Source: Planctomycetota bacterium (GTDB taxonomy: Bacteria > Planctomycetota > PLA2). Taken from it: a DNA stretch of 64,000 nt. The notes below the pieces were generated by a model, which saw only the letters and a program-made list of their open reading frames with translations, did not search any database and was not told the origin of the DNA. The stretch lies in contig JAJFFH010000062.1 of NCBI GenBank assembly GCA_021776735.1, forward strand, positions 62,001-126,000, given 5' to 3'. The stretch's first letter is position 1. Each line of letters begins with the position of its first letter. Of this stretch, positions 24,451-33,700 are shown piece by piece. The position numbers and the translations under genes are program-made.

Positions 24451-25955
24451 CAGCGCCCGCGCTTGGCGAACTGGGCGAGGATTTTTTCGAATTCGCGCAC
24501 GAGCTGGTCCCTTCGTACCTTATGAGGAACGACGTGCAGCGCCGAAAGGGCGGCCTCCGCTGCCTTTTTTGAGCGGATTTTTTTGAGTGCGTGGAACGCC
24601 GCCGTACGTGATCCGGCGTGCTTGGACTCCAGAACAAAGCGGACGAGCGGCTCGACGTTCTTATCCACGCCTGTTCGCCCCAGCACCCGCGCTGCGCGCA
24701 TCCGGGTCAGCATGTCCGAATCCCGCAGCCCTTCGGTCCGTGCCAGTTCATAAACCCGCTCGGTGGGCCGGGGCAACTGCGCGCTGGCCGCCATGACGGC
24801 GCGACGCCCGGAGGCGCCCAGCGTCCGCCAGTGGCCCGCGAGTGCGTCGATCGTATCGCGGTCGCGAATACTGGACATCGCGGACGCGGCGCGGCGTCGA
24901 TCGTCCGGGGTGCCCTTCTCGACCAGTTCAAGGAGTATCTGGCCCGACTTTTTGTCCCCAAGCTTGCCCAGCACGCGGATCGCCGCGTGGCGCACCGTGG
25001 GGTGCGGTGTGTTGTAAAAGATCGACTGGATCTTTTGGACGTGCTTTTGATCGTTGGAGAGCCCGAGCACCGACAGGAATTTTTGCTGTAGCCCCGGCTC
25101 GGTGGTCTCGTCGAACCTGGTCGCAACCTCGTCGAGCAGTCCCGGCAGGCCCCGCTTGAGGCGCAGCACCTGAAAAATCGCGGACTCGGTCTGGGATTTC
25201 AGGGGCTTGCCGAGCATGTCCAGAAGCTTGCGGGTCTCCGCCGGGCCGGCCGACTGACCGATGGCGCGCACGATCTGGTGCTCAAGAGGAAGGTTCTTCC
25301 CGAGCATGTCGAGCAGTGCCTCGTTGACCCCGGGCGCGTGGATTTTTCCGAGTGCGTTGTAGATGGCCCTCAGGGTCCATGTATCCCGGGTCGATCCGTC
25401 GCGCACCTTGTCCAGCAGCGCAATGGCGACCGCCTTGTCACCCTGCATCTGCCCGAGAATCTCACCGATCATCCAGCGTTGCCCCGGCTCGACCGTCGTG
25501 AGCATTTCCAAGAGCTTCTGCTTTACCGGCAACGCAACACGGTGGCCAAGCTTGCGGACAAGGTCCAGGAGTTCGCGATATGTGTCTTGGCGTAGCTTGA
25601 TCTTGGTCCGGTCCAGCGCCATCATCTGGTCGAGCAGCGCGAGCACGCGCGACGACATCCGGGCGCGCTCGGCAATCGTCGTGGCGTCGTCCCAACCCTC
25701 CCGCTTGGGGGTGGCGTTTCGACCGAGGATGCCGCGGCCGGATCGGTTCCCGCGGTTCGTGACGACGGTCGCTACGGTTCCGGTCTCCGCGCCCCCGCGC
25801 CCCCCATTTGCTCCGCCCGACGTTCCGGCGAACGGCGTCCCGCGGCCACGATGGCCCGGCCCGTCGTCGCCCATGAGGTTCAGGACGAGGAACACGACGG
25901 CCCCCGCACCCGCAGCGAGCGCGACGACCATGGCCAGGGAACTTTTTCGTTTCAT
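24450..25955 (-). CDS. Membrane-anchored HEAT-repeat protein
   Basis: A 501-residue protein with a basic N-terminus and one membrane segment (~6-28), a Gly/Arg-rich linker (~30-75), and then HEAT-like repeats to the end (for example L-K-L-L-E-M-L-T, A-A-I-R-V-L-G-K-L-G, R-A-A-R-V-L-G-R). ATG 25955 gives a normal N-terminus; ATG 25979 is also in frame, because the start region is duplicated (GGCACCGAACC, one base, ATGAA, twice 24 bases apart). It is followed by the vWA/HEAT protein with a one-base overlap. It is probably an envelope scaffold and no partner is known. Confidence 0.75.
   Translation of the reverse strand: MKRKSSLAMVVALAAGAGAVVFLVLNLMGDDGPGHRGRGTPFAGTSGGANGGRGGAETGTVATVVTNRGNRSGRGILGRNATPKREGWDDATTIAERARMSSRVLALLDQMMALDRTKIKLRQDTYRELLDLVRKLGHRVALPVKQKLLEMLTTVEPGQRWMIGEILGQMQGDKAVAIALLDKVRDGSTRDTWTLRAIYNALGKIHAPGVNEALLDMLGKNLPLEHQIVRAIGQSAGPAETRKLLDMLGKPLKSQTESAIFQVLRLKRGLPGLLDEVATRFDETTEPGLQQKFLSVLGLSNDQKHVQKIQSIFYNTPHPTVRHAAIRVLGKLGDKKSGQILLELVEKGTPDDRRRAASAMSSIRDRDTIDALAGHWRTLGASGRRAVMAASAQLPRPTERVYELARTEGLRDSDMLTRMRAARVLGRTGVDKNVEPLVRFVLESKHAGSRTAAFHALKKIRSKKAAEAALSALHVVPHKVRRDQLVREFEKILAQFAKRGR
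25790..25806 (+). repeat. C-rich dispersed motif, variant copy 6
   Basis: CGCCCCCGCGCCCCCCA within the Gly-rich linker of the HEAT protein. The following CCCCCCATTTG also occurs just before yidC (near 38015). Confidence 0.45.
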
Positions 25956-25998
25956 CGGTTCGGTGCCCCGCCCCTTCATGGGTTCGGTGCCCGCCTCA

Positions 25999-26733
25999 TT
26001 ATCGCTTGTAGTCACGCGATTTGGACGCCGCGGCCGCCACAAAACCCCCGAAGAGTTCGCGGCCGGCCCGACCGGGCAAGAGTTCCGGGTGCCACTGAAC
26101 CCCCAAGAACCAGCTTCGGGACGGGTGTTCCAGCGCTTCGACGAGGCCGTCCGAGGTCCATGCCGAGGCCACAAGTCCCTGCCCCAAACCGCGACAGGAC
26201 TGATGATGGAAGCTGTTGACGGCGATGCTCTTTGCCCCGACGGCTTCGTGCAAGACGGTGCCGGGGGCGACGACGAGGTCGTGCCACGGGGCGTCCTCGA
26301 CCGTGCGCTGGCTGTGGCAAATCGGATGCTCGGCCTGCGTCACGAGGTCTTGAAAAATGTCGCCGCCCAACGCGATGTTCATCATCTGCACGCCGCGGCA
26401 GATCCCAAAAACCGCCAGGTCGCGCTCCAGGGCTTCCGTGACCAGGGCGTATTCGAAGAGATCGCGCCGCTCGTCCACAACGTCGATGCGCGGATGCGGC
26501 TGCTCGCCGAACGCACGCGGGTGCGGATCGTCCCCGCCGGTGAGCACGAGACCGTCGATCCGGTCCAGCAGCGCGCCGGCCGCCGCCGGAGCGGTATTCG
26601 GCAAGACAACGCAGAGCCCGCCGGACGCTTCGATCGCATCGACGTAGGCCCGCGCCGTCGTTTCCGCCGGACGCGTCTGCCGCGCCGCCGGAAGCATCAT
26701 GGTGCGGGAAGTCAGACCGATGATCGGACGCAC
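25999..26733 (-). CDS. Class I glutamine amidotransferase-like (gamma-glutamyl hydrolase, peptidase C26) protein
   Basis: A 244-residue protein of the PuuD/peptidase C26 family, which hydrolyses gamma-glutamyl amides. The nucleophile elbow is F-G-I-C-R-G-V-Q (~107-114) and the C-terminal His-Glu pair is in Q-W-H-P-E (~221-225). G-G-D-D-P-H near 75 is the family oxyanion region. GTG 26733 starts the conserved R-P-I-I-G-L-T; the open frame extends to 27186 on the opposite side of the kinase gene and is not used. It is divergent from the GHMP kinase with a 73-base spacer. The substrate could be gamma-glutamyl-GABA or another gamma-glutamyl compound. Confidence 0.85.
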   Translation of the reverse strand: MRPIIGLTSRTMMLPAARQTRPAETTARAYVDAIEASGGLCVVLPNTAPAAAGALLDRIDGLVLTGGDDPHPRAFGEQPHPRIDVVDERRDLFEYALVTEALERDLAVFGICRGVQMMNIALGGDIFQDLVTQAEHPICHSQRTVEDAPWHDLVVAPGTVLHEAVGAKSIAVNSFHHQSCRGLGQGLVASAWTSDGLVEALEHPSRSWFLGVQWHPELLPGRAGRELFGGFVAAAASKSRDYKR

Positions 26734-26806
26734 GCCGCCACCGTAACCCCGGGGGCTCTCGGTATCTGCGGTTTTTGTCGTGGGGCCCACTGCTAATGTT
26801 GTCGGC

Positions 26807-27784
26807 ATGAAGGCTACCGCGTCGGCACCCTGCCGGATCGATCTTGCTGGCGGCACGATCGACATCTGGCCGGTCTGTTTCGCTTTCGACCGGCCCGCCG
26901 TCACCGTCAACCTCGCGATCAACCTGCGCGCCCGCGCCATCGCGGAAGACACCGACGACGGGTTTCTGCACATCGTGTCCGAGGACCGCGACGAGGCGGT
27001 GCGCCTGCCGGTCGATGCGATCACGCACGAGCGTCTCGGCCTGGCGACGCGGATCGCGGCGTGGCTCGGCTGCGAGGACGGCCTGCATCTGCGGGTGCGC
27101 TCCGGCCCGCCGCCGCAGTCCGGCCTCGGCGGATCGAGCACCCTCGCGGTCGCCATCGCCGGTGCGATCGGCCGCCTGCGCGACACGACGCCGAGGCTCC
27201 GCGCGATCCAGAACGTCGAGACGATGCTGCTCGGCGTCCCGACCGGCTACCAGGATTACGTTCCGCCGCTGTACGGCGGCGTCCACGCCATCCGCGCGGT
27301 CCCCGAAGGTCTCGAACTCGAGCACCTGGACGGTGCGGAGGAGTTCCTTGCGGACCACCTCGTCTTGGTCGATACGAAGATCGAACACCAAAGCGGCATG
27401 AACAACTGGGAGGTGACGAAGCGCTTTCTCGACGGCGATACGGCTGTCCGCCGCTCGATGAACCGCATCCTGGATCTCGCCGAGCAGATGCGCGACGCCG
27501 TCGCCGAGCGCGACCTCGACGCCCTCGCCAAGACCCTCGACGCCGAATGGAACGAACGCCGCGCCCTCGCCCCGGTCGTCTCGAACCCGGCCATCGAAAA
27601 ACTGGTGGAAGCGGGCCGAAAAGCCGGCGCCCGCGCAGCCAAGGTCTGCGGCGCGGGCGGAGGAGGCTGCATGGTGTTCGTGGTAGACAAAGCCAAGGAC
27701 GGCGATGTCCGTGAGGCCTTGGAGAAAGCGGGCGGCAACCCGTTGCAGTTCACCCCGGACCCGGATGGCCTAACCATCAAATAG
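26807..27784 (+). CDS. GHMP-family small-molecule kinase
   Basis: A 325-residue GHMP kinase (galactokinase/homoserine/mevalonate/heptose kinase superfamily). Motif 1 is R-I-D-L-A-G-G-T-I-D (10-19), motif 2 G-L-G-G-S-S-T-L-A (~108-116) binds ATP, and motif 3 is C-G-A-G-G-G-G-C (~286-293). The opening A-P-x-R-I-D-L-A-G-G-T is most like sugar kinases such as galactokinase or D-glycero-D-manno-heptose 7-phosphate kinases. ATG 26807 is chosen over 26780 because MKATASAPCRI fits the family start. No sugar pathway genes are adjacent, so the substrate is open. Confidence 0.82.
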   Translation: MKATASAPCRIDLAGGTIDIWPVCFAFDRPAVTVNLAINLRARAIAEDTDDGFLHIVSEDRDEAVRLPVDAITHERLGLATRIAAWLGCEDGLHLRVRSGPPPQSGLGGSSTLAVAIAGAIGRLRDTTPRLRAIQNVETMLLGVPTGYQDYVPPLYGGVHAIRAVPEGLELEHLDGAEEFLADHLVLVDTKIEHQSGMNNWEVTKRFLDGDTAVRRSMNRILDLAEQMRDAVAERDLDALAKTLDAEWNERRALAPVVSNPAIEKLVEAGRKAGARAAKVCGAGGGGCMVFVVDKAKDGDVREALEKAGGNPLQFTPDPDGLTIK

Positions 27785-27845
27785 CCGCGCAGCAGCAACA
27801 CGCACGCTGGAACTGACAAAACACGCGAAGCGGATCTTGCAGCGT
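27784..27845 (-). repeat. Intergenic composite repeat, copy B
   Basis: Shares GCCGCGCAGC, a 7-base spacer, CGCACGCTGG and CGGATCTTGCAGCGT with copy A at 18181. On the minus strand CGC-TTC-GCG followed by TG and TTTT may serve as a weak terminator of the methyltransferase gene. Confidence 0.6.
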
Positions 27846-29086
27846 CATCGCTCCAGCACGGCAAGGATCTCCAGGTGAGGTGTTTGCGGGAACATGTCCG
27901 CCGCCCGCGCCCACTTCACCGGCCAGCCGAGGCGCTCGATGTCGCGCGCCAGCGAGACCGGGTTGCAGGACAGATACACGAGGCGATTCGCGCTGCTCTT
28001 GCTGATCACGGCCAGGACGGATTCGTGGCAACCCGCGCGGGGCGGGTTCACGAGGACACTGTCCCAGTCGCCTGTCGCGTCCTCGGCACGGATCGCCTCG
28101 AACCTGCAGCGTTTCGCGAGGTCGTTGCGGCGGGCGTTGCTTTGGGCCGTGTCAATCGAACGTGCGGAACGATCGACCCCGTGCAGGCGCGCGTTCGGTT
28201 GGGCGCGCAGCGCCAGCAGGCCGGCGACGCCGCCGCCGCAGTACAACTCCGCGAGTCGGTTCCCTTCCAGCGCCGCCGCGGCGTCGCGGTACAGGACTTC
28301 GGCGACATCCGGGTTGCCCTGCATGAACGCGGTCGGCGGAATTCCCGCGGCCATGCCGTCGTAGGTCTCTACGAGGGGCTCGCCGGCCACAAGATCCTCG
28401 GACGCGTCGGAGCAGATGCGATTGCCGGGGTCGTCGTGGCGCTGCAGGTAGAGCGCCGCGACGGGCAGGCGCGGATAGCTCGGCGGACTGCCGCGGTAAA
28501 CGAGCGTTGCCTGCACCTCGCCTGCACGGTTGCCGCGAATCAGGACGGTGCGGATGCGCGGATCGTCCACGCGATTGCGCACCCGGGCGGCGACCTTTTC
28601 TATCTCGTGGCGCAACACGACGCATCCGCTGGTGTCCACGAGGCGCGTGCCGCGGGGCGGGCGTGCACCGAACTTCAGGCCACCCCGCACATCGACCGCG
28701 AGGAGGAAGGTCTTCGCGCGGTAATGCAGTGCGTTCGGCGACGCGACGGTCTCACGCCACTCCTTGACAGCGGGAAGCTGGGATTGAGCCTGCGTGAGCT
28801 TGAGCGCAAGGGCCGCGCCCACCTCGATGTGCTGCAGCCCGCAGCCGCCGCAGCGATCGTGGATCGGGCACGGGGGCTCGCGCCGCGCCGGGTGCGGCTC
28901 GATCGCCTCCATCCACTTCCCGACCGCGACCGGACCGCCCTTGGAAACATGCAGCACGCGCACGCGCGCTCGCTCCCCGGGCAGTCCGCCGCGCACGCGA
29001 ACTCGCCGTCCGTCTGCCTCCCCTTCGGCTTCTCCGCGCTTGCCGATACGAGTCGGCACGAGTTCGATGGCATCGCCTTGTTTCAC
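27845..29086 (-). CDS. 23S rRNA (uracil-5-)-methyltransferase, RlmD/RlmCD-type
   Basis: A 413-residue TrmA/RumA-family m5U RNA methyltransferase. It begins with a TRAM RNA-binding domain (~1-58). The iron-sulfur cysteines are C-P-I-H-D-R-C-G-G-C-G-L-Q-H (~73-86) with a later C in G-C-V-V-L-R. The SAM site is E-L-Y-C-G-G-G (~284-290), which keeps the family's YCGxG pattern, and the catalytic cysteine is in Y-L-S-C-N-P (~372-377). The GTG start has GGAG upstream. It follows a small membrane protein and pgpA on the same strand. Which uracil it modifies cannot be told. Confidence 0.9.
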   Translation of the reverse strand: MKQGDAIELVPTRIGKRGEAEGEADGRRVRVRGGLPGERARVRVLHVSKGGPVAVGKWMEAIEPHPARREPPCPIHDRCGGCGLQHIEVGAALALKLTQAQSQLPAVKEWRETVASPNALHYRAKTFLLAVDVRGGLKFGARPPRGTRLVDTSGCVVLRHEIEKVAARVRNRVDDPRIRTVLIRGNRAGEVQATLVYRGSPPSYPRLPVAALYLQRHDDPGNRICSDASEDLVAGEPLVETYDGMAAGIPPTAFMQGNPDVAEVLYRDAAAALEGNRLAELYCGGGVAGLLALRAQPNARLHGVDRSARSIDTAQSNARRNDLAKRCRFEAIRAEDATGDWDSVLVNPPRAGCHESVLAVISKSSANRLVYLSCNPVSLARDIERLGWPVKWARAADMFPQTPHLEILAVLER

Positions 29087-29101
29087 GGGTATCTCCGATT
29101 G

Positions 29102-29518
29102 CTAGTCGAACGCGGACCAGTCCTGGGGCGGCGTCCGCTTGGTGCGCCGAAGCCGAACGGGCAAACCGAGGCCGAGACCGAGCGGTACAACCACAAGAAA
29201 TGCCCACCACCCGAAGTCGTCGATCGCGCGCAGCGTCGCGACCAGCCAAAGGGCGAAGAACATGGCGGTCTTCACGTCGAGTCCGGTCGGATCCTCGAGC
29301 GCGAAGAAGACCGCGTACGCAACGATGCCGACACCGACGGCCGTCCAGCCGCCGACGCCGAGGGACTCGAGCGCGAACGTCGCGACCGCCGCGACCAGCA
29401 ACACAACGAGGACGTACAGCACCACGGCGGCCACCTTGCCGTTGCCCGGCGCGGTTCGTTTGTCGCCCGCTGCGATCATGCCCCATGCTACCGCCAACAA
29501 TCCTGATCCGATGTTCAC
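29102..29518 (-). CDS. Small hydrophobic membrane protein
   Basis: A 138-residue protein with about four membrane segments (~5-18, ~30-52, ~55-75, ~88-120) and a basic C-terminal end (R-L-R-R-T-K-R). GTG 29518 overlaps the pgpA stop by four bases (GTGA), which fixes the start. I recognise no family. The coupling to pgpA suggests cotranscription, but not necessarily a shared role. Confidence 0.65.
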   Translation of the reverse strand: MNIGSGLLAVAWGMIAAGDKRTAPGNGKVAAVVLYVLVVLLVAAVATFALESLGVGGWTAVGVGIVAYAVFFALEDPTGLDVKTAMFFALWLVATLRAIDDFGWWAFLVVVPLGLGLGLPVRLRRTKRTPPQDWSAFD

Positions 29519-29973
29519 GAGAGCAGCGTCAAGAACAGCGCCTGCCCGACGAGGTTCGCGTACACCCCTGCCATGAGATCGTCGACCATCACGCCCCACC
29601 CGCCGGGAATGGCTTCGAAGCGGCGCACCGGCCACGGCTTCCAGATATCGAACAGTCGAAAAAGCAGGAACGACGCCACCAGCACCGGCAGGGTGCGCGA
29701 GGCCAACGGCAGCCACAGCACGGCGACAAGGTAGCCCGCCACCTCATCCACCACGAACCAACCCGGGTCCGTGCGGCCGGCCTCACGTTCCGCCGCGCGC
29801 GCCAGGGGCACGCCGACAAGCGTGATCACGACCGCGAGAACCGCGATGCCCAGATGCGGTGCGGGCAACCAAAGACAGAGCACCGCCGCACCGACACCGG
29901 CGAGCGTGCCCCAAGTCCCCGGCGCCCGAGGCAGAGCCCCAAGCCCGAACGCAGTTCCCAGCAGATAGACCAT
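29515..29973 (-). CDS. pgpA: Phosphatidylglycerophosphatase A
   Basis: A 152-residue PgpA, a membrane phosphatase that converts phosphatidylglycerophosphate to phosphatidylglycerol. The family blocks are F-G-L-G-A-L-P-R-A-P-G-T-W-G-T (~9-23), D-P-x-x-F-V-V-D-E-V-A-G (~69-80) and F-R-L-F-D-I-W-K-P-W-P (~105-115), with D-D-x-M-A-G-V-Y-A-N near the C-terminus. Several hydrophobic segments fit an inner-membrane enzyme. It lies in an operon with a membrane protein on each side and the rRNA methyltransferase. Confidence 0.93.
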   Translation of the reverse strand: MVYLLGTAFGLGALPRAPGTWGTLAGVGAAVLCLWLPAPHLGIAVLAVVITLVGVPLARAAEREAGRTDPGWFVVDEVAGYLVAVLWLPLASRTLPVLVASFLLFRLFDIWKPWPVRRFEAIPGGWGVMVDDLMAGVYANLVGQALFLTLLS

Positions 29974-30374
29974 GGTCGCCCCGTAGGTTTACGCGAGACG
30001 TCGCCTTTGGCGAGAAACAGCCCTAATCGAAAACCCTTCGACAGTTCGGCGGGGCCGGCAGTACGCCGCTGCCGCCTGCGAATCACCACGGCCACCAAGA
30101 CCCCGGCAGTCAGGGTCATCAAAAAAGGAGACCAGCCAAGTTGTTCGTGCACGTGGGTCAGGCACCCGATCGCCACGCCTAGGGCAAGCCCCTCGAACGC
30201 GCCGGGACGGGGCGCCCAACGGGCCAGCACGATGGCAAGCGACGCGGCTCCGCAGCCCGCGACCAGCGAAACGGCCCCCTGCACAACGTCAAGGGTGTGC
30301 CCCATCGCAAACATCGACAAAAACCACGCCGCCATAAAAGGCACGATGCCGGATGTGTCACCACGCTTGTCCAT
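29826..30374 (-). CDS. Hypothetical membrane protein overlapping pgpA
   Basis: From ATG 30374 the frame encodes about three hydrophobic segments (F-M-A-A-W-F-L-S-M-F; L-V-A-G-C-G-A-A-S-L-A; F-L-M-T-L-T-A-G-V-L-V-A-V-V-I), followed by R-R-R-Q-R-R. The open frame then continues 148 bases into pgpA, an unusually long overlap. In another frame a stop at 29989 would end the protein just before pgpA, so a single-base indel or a misread C-terminus is likely. The start is also uncertain, because there is no good ribosome site. The N-terminal ~110 residues look genuine; the family is unknown. Confidence 0.45.
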   Translation of the reverse strand: MDKRGDTSGIVPFMAAWFLSMFAMGHTLDVVQGAVSLVAGCGAASLAIVLARWAPRPGAFEGLALGVAIGCLTHVHEQLGWSPFLMTLTAGVLVAVVIRRRQRRTAGPAELSKGFRLGLFLAKGDVSRKPTGRPWSICWELRSGLGLCLGRRGLGARSPVSVRRCSVFGCPHRIWASRFSRS

Positions 30375-30468
30375 CTCGCTCGCCGCATCGAGGATACCCG
30401 AGCAGTCCCGGTGACGGCCGTCCGCTGCATCGGCTTGTTGGACCGGCCGCGCTGGGAACTGGATTCGA

Positions 30469-30589
30469 GCCACAGAGGACACCGAGATCACAGAGAGACT
30501 CGCTAGATGCCATCCACCAATCGCGGACTGCCGAATGACCAGGCCACGCTTCGATCTCCCCTCTCGGTGATCTCTGTGATCTCTGTGGC
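30469..30589. repeat. CACAGAG/CTCTGTG inverted repeat element
   Basis: The left arm, GCCACAGAGGACACCGAGAT and onward (30469-30497), faces the right arm 30561-30589, whose reverse complement begins GCCACAGAGATCACAGAGAT. Each arm is itself a run of ACAGAGATC-like units. The 63-base centre has no obvious content. Confidence 0.75.
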
Positions 30590-30693
30590 AAGAACTCCTC
30601 CTCGCCCGGCCCAACATCCAGTCGCCGCGGGCCGGGCGGAGCGCGACGCATCCGAAGCCCAACCGATCGCGGGAGACGACCGGCGGCCCGCTG

Positions 30694-30708
30694 CCCCCGC
30701 GCCCCCTG
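30694..30708 (+). repeat. C-rich dispersed motif, variant copy 7 (intergenic)
   Basis: GCCCCCGCGCCCCCT, 50 bases past the smc stop. Confidence 0.45.
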
Positions 30709-30729
30709 ATCCTGTGCCCCCGGCTAACG

Positions 30730-30748
30730 AAAATCCGCCGCAGGCGGA
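30730..30748 (-). terminator. Rho-independent terminator of smc
   Basis: On the minus strand TCCGCC-TGC-GGCGGA is a perfect 6-bp stem with a 3-base loop, followed by TTTTCG, 11 bases after the smc stop. Confidence 0.75.
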
Positions 30749-30758
30749 GTTTCGCCCG

Positions 30759-33700
30759 TCAATTCAGGCCAACGACACGCCCGGCTTCGATGTCGGCGAA
30801 GCGCACCGCGACGTGCCGGCTCACGCCCGCTTCCGGCATCGTGACGCCGTAGAGCGTGTCCGCGACGGTCATTGTCGGGCGGGCGTGGGTGATGATCACG
30901 AACTGGCCCTTTTCGGCGAACTCCTTGATCATCTGGCACATGCGCACCGTGTTGGATTCGTCGAGGGCGGCATCGACCTCGTCGAGCAGGCAGAACGGCG
31001 GCGGCTTGGTCTGGTAGATCGAGAACAGGAGCGCGACGGTCGTGAGCGAGCGTTCGCCGCCGGACAACAGCGCCATGTTGCGCAGCTCCTTGCCCGGCGG
31101 GCGTACGCGGATCTCGATGCCGGAGCCGAGCACGTCCTCCGGGTTTTCCAAAAAGATCTCCGCCTTGCCACCGCCGAACAGCTTGCGGAACGTGACCTGG
31201 AAATGCCCGCGAACCTCTTCGAACGTTTCCGTGAACTGCTTCGTGCAAACCTCGTCGATCTTTTCGATGGTGTCGCAGAGCTGCTTGTCCGCTTCGACGA
31301 GGTCCGTTTCCTGCTTACGCAGGAACTCGAGCTTCTCTTCGACCTCCTGGAGTTCGTCGAGCGCGGCGTGGTTCACGTTGCCCAGCCGCTCGAGTCGCCG
31401 CTGAAGGTCCGTGATTTCGGTGTCGAGCTGCTCGGCATCGGCTTCGCGGGTCTCCTCGTCGATCTCGACCTCTGCGAGTTCGAGGCCGAAGTCGCGCCGG
31501 ACCTGGTCGAGCAGCGTATCGACGCGGAGCCGGAGCTCGTTCTCGCGCAAGCGGTGGCGCTCAAGTTCCTCGCGGTGCTTGTCGTGCAGATCGCGCAGCT
31601 CGCGGACGCGCCGGTCGCCGGCTTCGAGCCGTTGCTGCACTTCCCGCGCCGCCGCACGCCGCTTCGAAACATCCGCGGCGAGTTCCGTGAACTTCTTTTC
31701 GCGCTCCGTCGCGACGCGCTCCAGCGCCTCGATCTCATCGAGACACGCCGCGCGCCGCTCGCGACAGATGCGGGCTTCCTCGGTCCGGGCCTCGGCCTCG
31801 CGCCGCGCCGCCTCGATCGACTCCTCCAGCGCTTCCACGCGGTGCCTCACGGCCTCGAGTTTCTCGGTCCACCGGGCTACGTCAATGCGGGCTTCCGTCT
31901 GGCGCGCTGCTGCTTCCTCGCGCTCCCCGGAGGCGCCGGAGAGTTGTTCCTGCGACGCGCCCGCTTCCGCGTCGAGTTCCTCGCGAATCTGTTGCGACGT
32001 CGCGAGTCGCTTGGTCGCGCGCTCGCGCCGGGCACCGCACTCCGCGATCATCCGCTCGACCTCTTCGCGCTCGGCCTTGTCGAGCCGGCACTCTTCGGCC
32101 CGTGCCGCGGCTTCCTTCTCGGCGGTCGCGAACGACTCGGCAGCGGTGCGCAACGCCGACCGGGCGCTGAGCAGCCGCGGCTTCAGGTCGGCGACCGTTT
32201 CTTCCCAAGTCCGCATGCGCTCGCGCGCCGCCGCGAGACTCGACTCCGCCTGGCTCACGTCGGCGTGGTTGGCCTCAAGGCGCGCCGCGACGTCGGTCAG
32301 CTCGGTGTTGCGCACCACCAGCCCGCGCCCCGCGTCGCCGGTGCCGCCGACAATCGCCCCCGACGCCTCGACCTCCTCGCCGGTCAACGCGATGCAGCGC
32401 GCCGTGCCGTTCTCGGGCTGCGCCAGCGCTTCCTCGAGTGTGGCGACGACCCGCGTTCCGGCCAACAGCCCGCCCAAGACATCGCCGTCCCTACCCAACG
32501 CATCACGGCCCGACCCATCACGGCCCTTCCCCGTGATCGAGGAGACCGTGATCGACGCGAATCGATCCGGCATGGGGCGACGGCGTACGCGGTCCAGCGG
32601 CACGATCCGCACGCGCCCGCGCTTGCCTTCTTTGAGCCACGCAATCACGTCGCGCGCCTGCTCGGTCGTCTCGACGATCACCGCTCCGGCCAGATCGCCG
32701 AGCGCCTGGTCGAGCGCCGCCGCGTGCTCGCCGGCATCCTGGACGAGGTTGGCCACGGTTCCGAGCACACCCTCGCGCGCCGCTTCCAGCAGTGCGCGCG
32801 AACCGTCGGTCAAACCCTCACCACTCTCGACAAGTCCCTGCAGCATCTCCTCGCGAGCCTGCAGCGCCGCGCCCTCGCGCCGCGCCCGGGCCACCCTCTC
32901 GGCGACCGCGTCGATCTCCTCGCGCGTCGCGCGGATCGCGTCGTCCGCGGCGGCGAGGCGGTCCTCGATGGCCCGCACCTCTTCCTCGGCCCGGCGCACG
33001 GACAAGTCGCGCTCATCCCGGCGCGCCTCGATCTCCACCCGCTCCCGGTCCGCGCTGGACGACCGCTCGTCCATCCGCGCCAGCCGCGCCCGGATCGTCC
33101 GTTCCTCGGCATCGCACGAGACCTGTTCGTTGCGCGCGATCGTTTCCGCCGCGAACGCCTCGGCTCGCTGGCTGTCGATCGTTTCGCGCTGGAGCCGAAG
33201 GACGGCGATGCCTTTTTGCACTTCGTCCAGACGGGCCTGCGCTTCCTCCAGCGCCGCGGCGCGCGCGCGCGTTTCGCCGTCCGCCTCCGTTGTGGCGGCC
33301 CGCGCCTGCTCGAGCTCCTGGGACCGGGTGTCGGCGCGCCGCGCGGCGTCCGCACCAAGCCGGCCCGCATCGTCCGCGCGCGTCACAAGTTCCCCGGCCT
33401 CGCGCATGCGCGCCGCGCGCCGCTCCTCATCCGCGCGCCGCTCGGCGACGAGTTCGGCCACCGCCGCCTCGGCCACGGAAACCTCGTCGCGCAGCCGGTC
33501 GATCACCTTGCGATCGTCCGCGCCCGCGTCCACGGCGCTTTCCAGATCGCCGCGCGCCGCCGTCTCGAGGGTCACGATCTCCTCAAGCTGGCCCTGCACG
33601 TCGCTTTGGCGGCGGGAGAGGTCGTGGTACCGCGCGAGCGCGCCGACGATCCTCTTTTTCTTGAGTTCTTCGGTGAACTCCTTCCACCGCCGCGCCTTGC

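Larger units (their letters stand above)
30375..30758. other. Gap with inverted repeat, C-rich motif and smc terminator
   Basis: No gene is seen in this stretch. It holds the CACAGAG inverted repeat (30469-30589), a C-rich motif copy (30694-30708) and the smc terminator hairpin. Confidence 0.7.
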
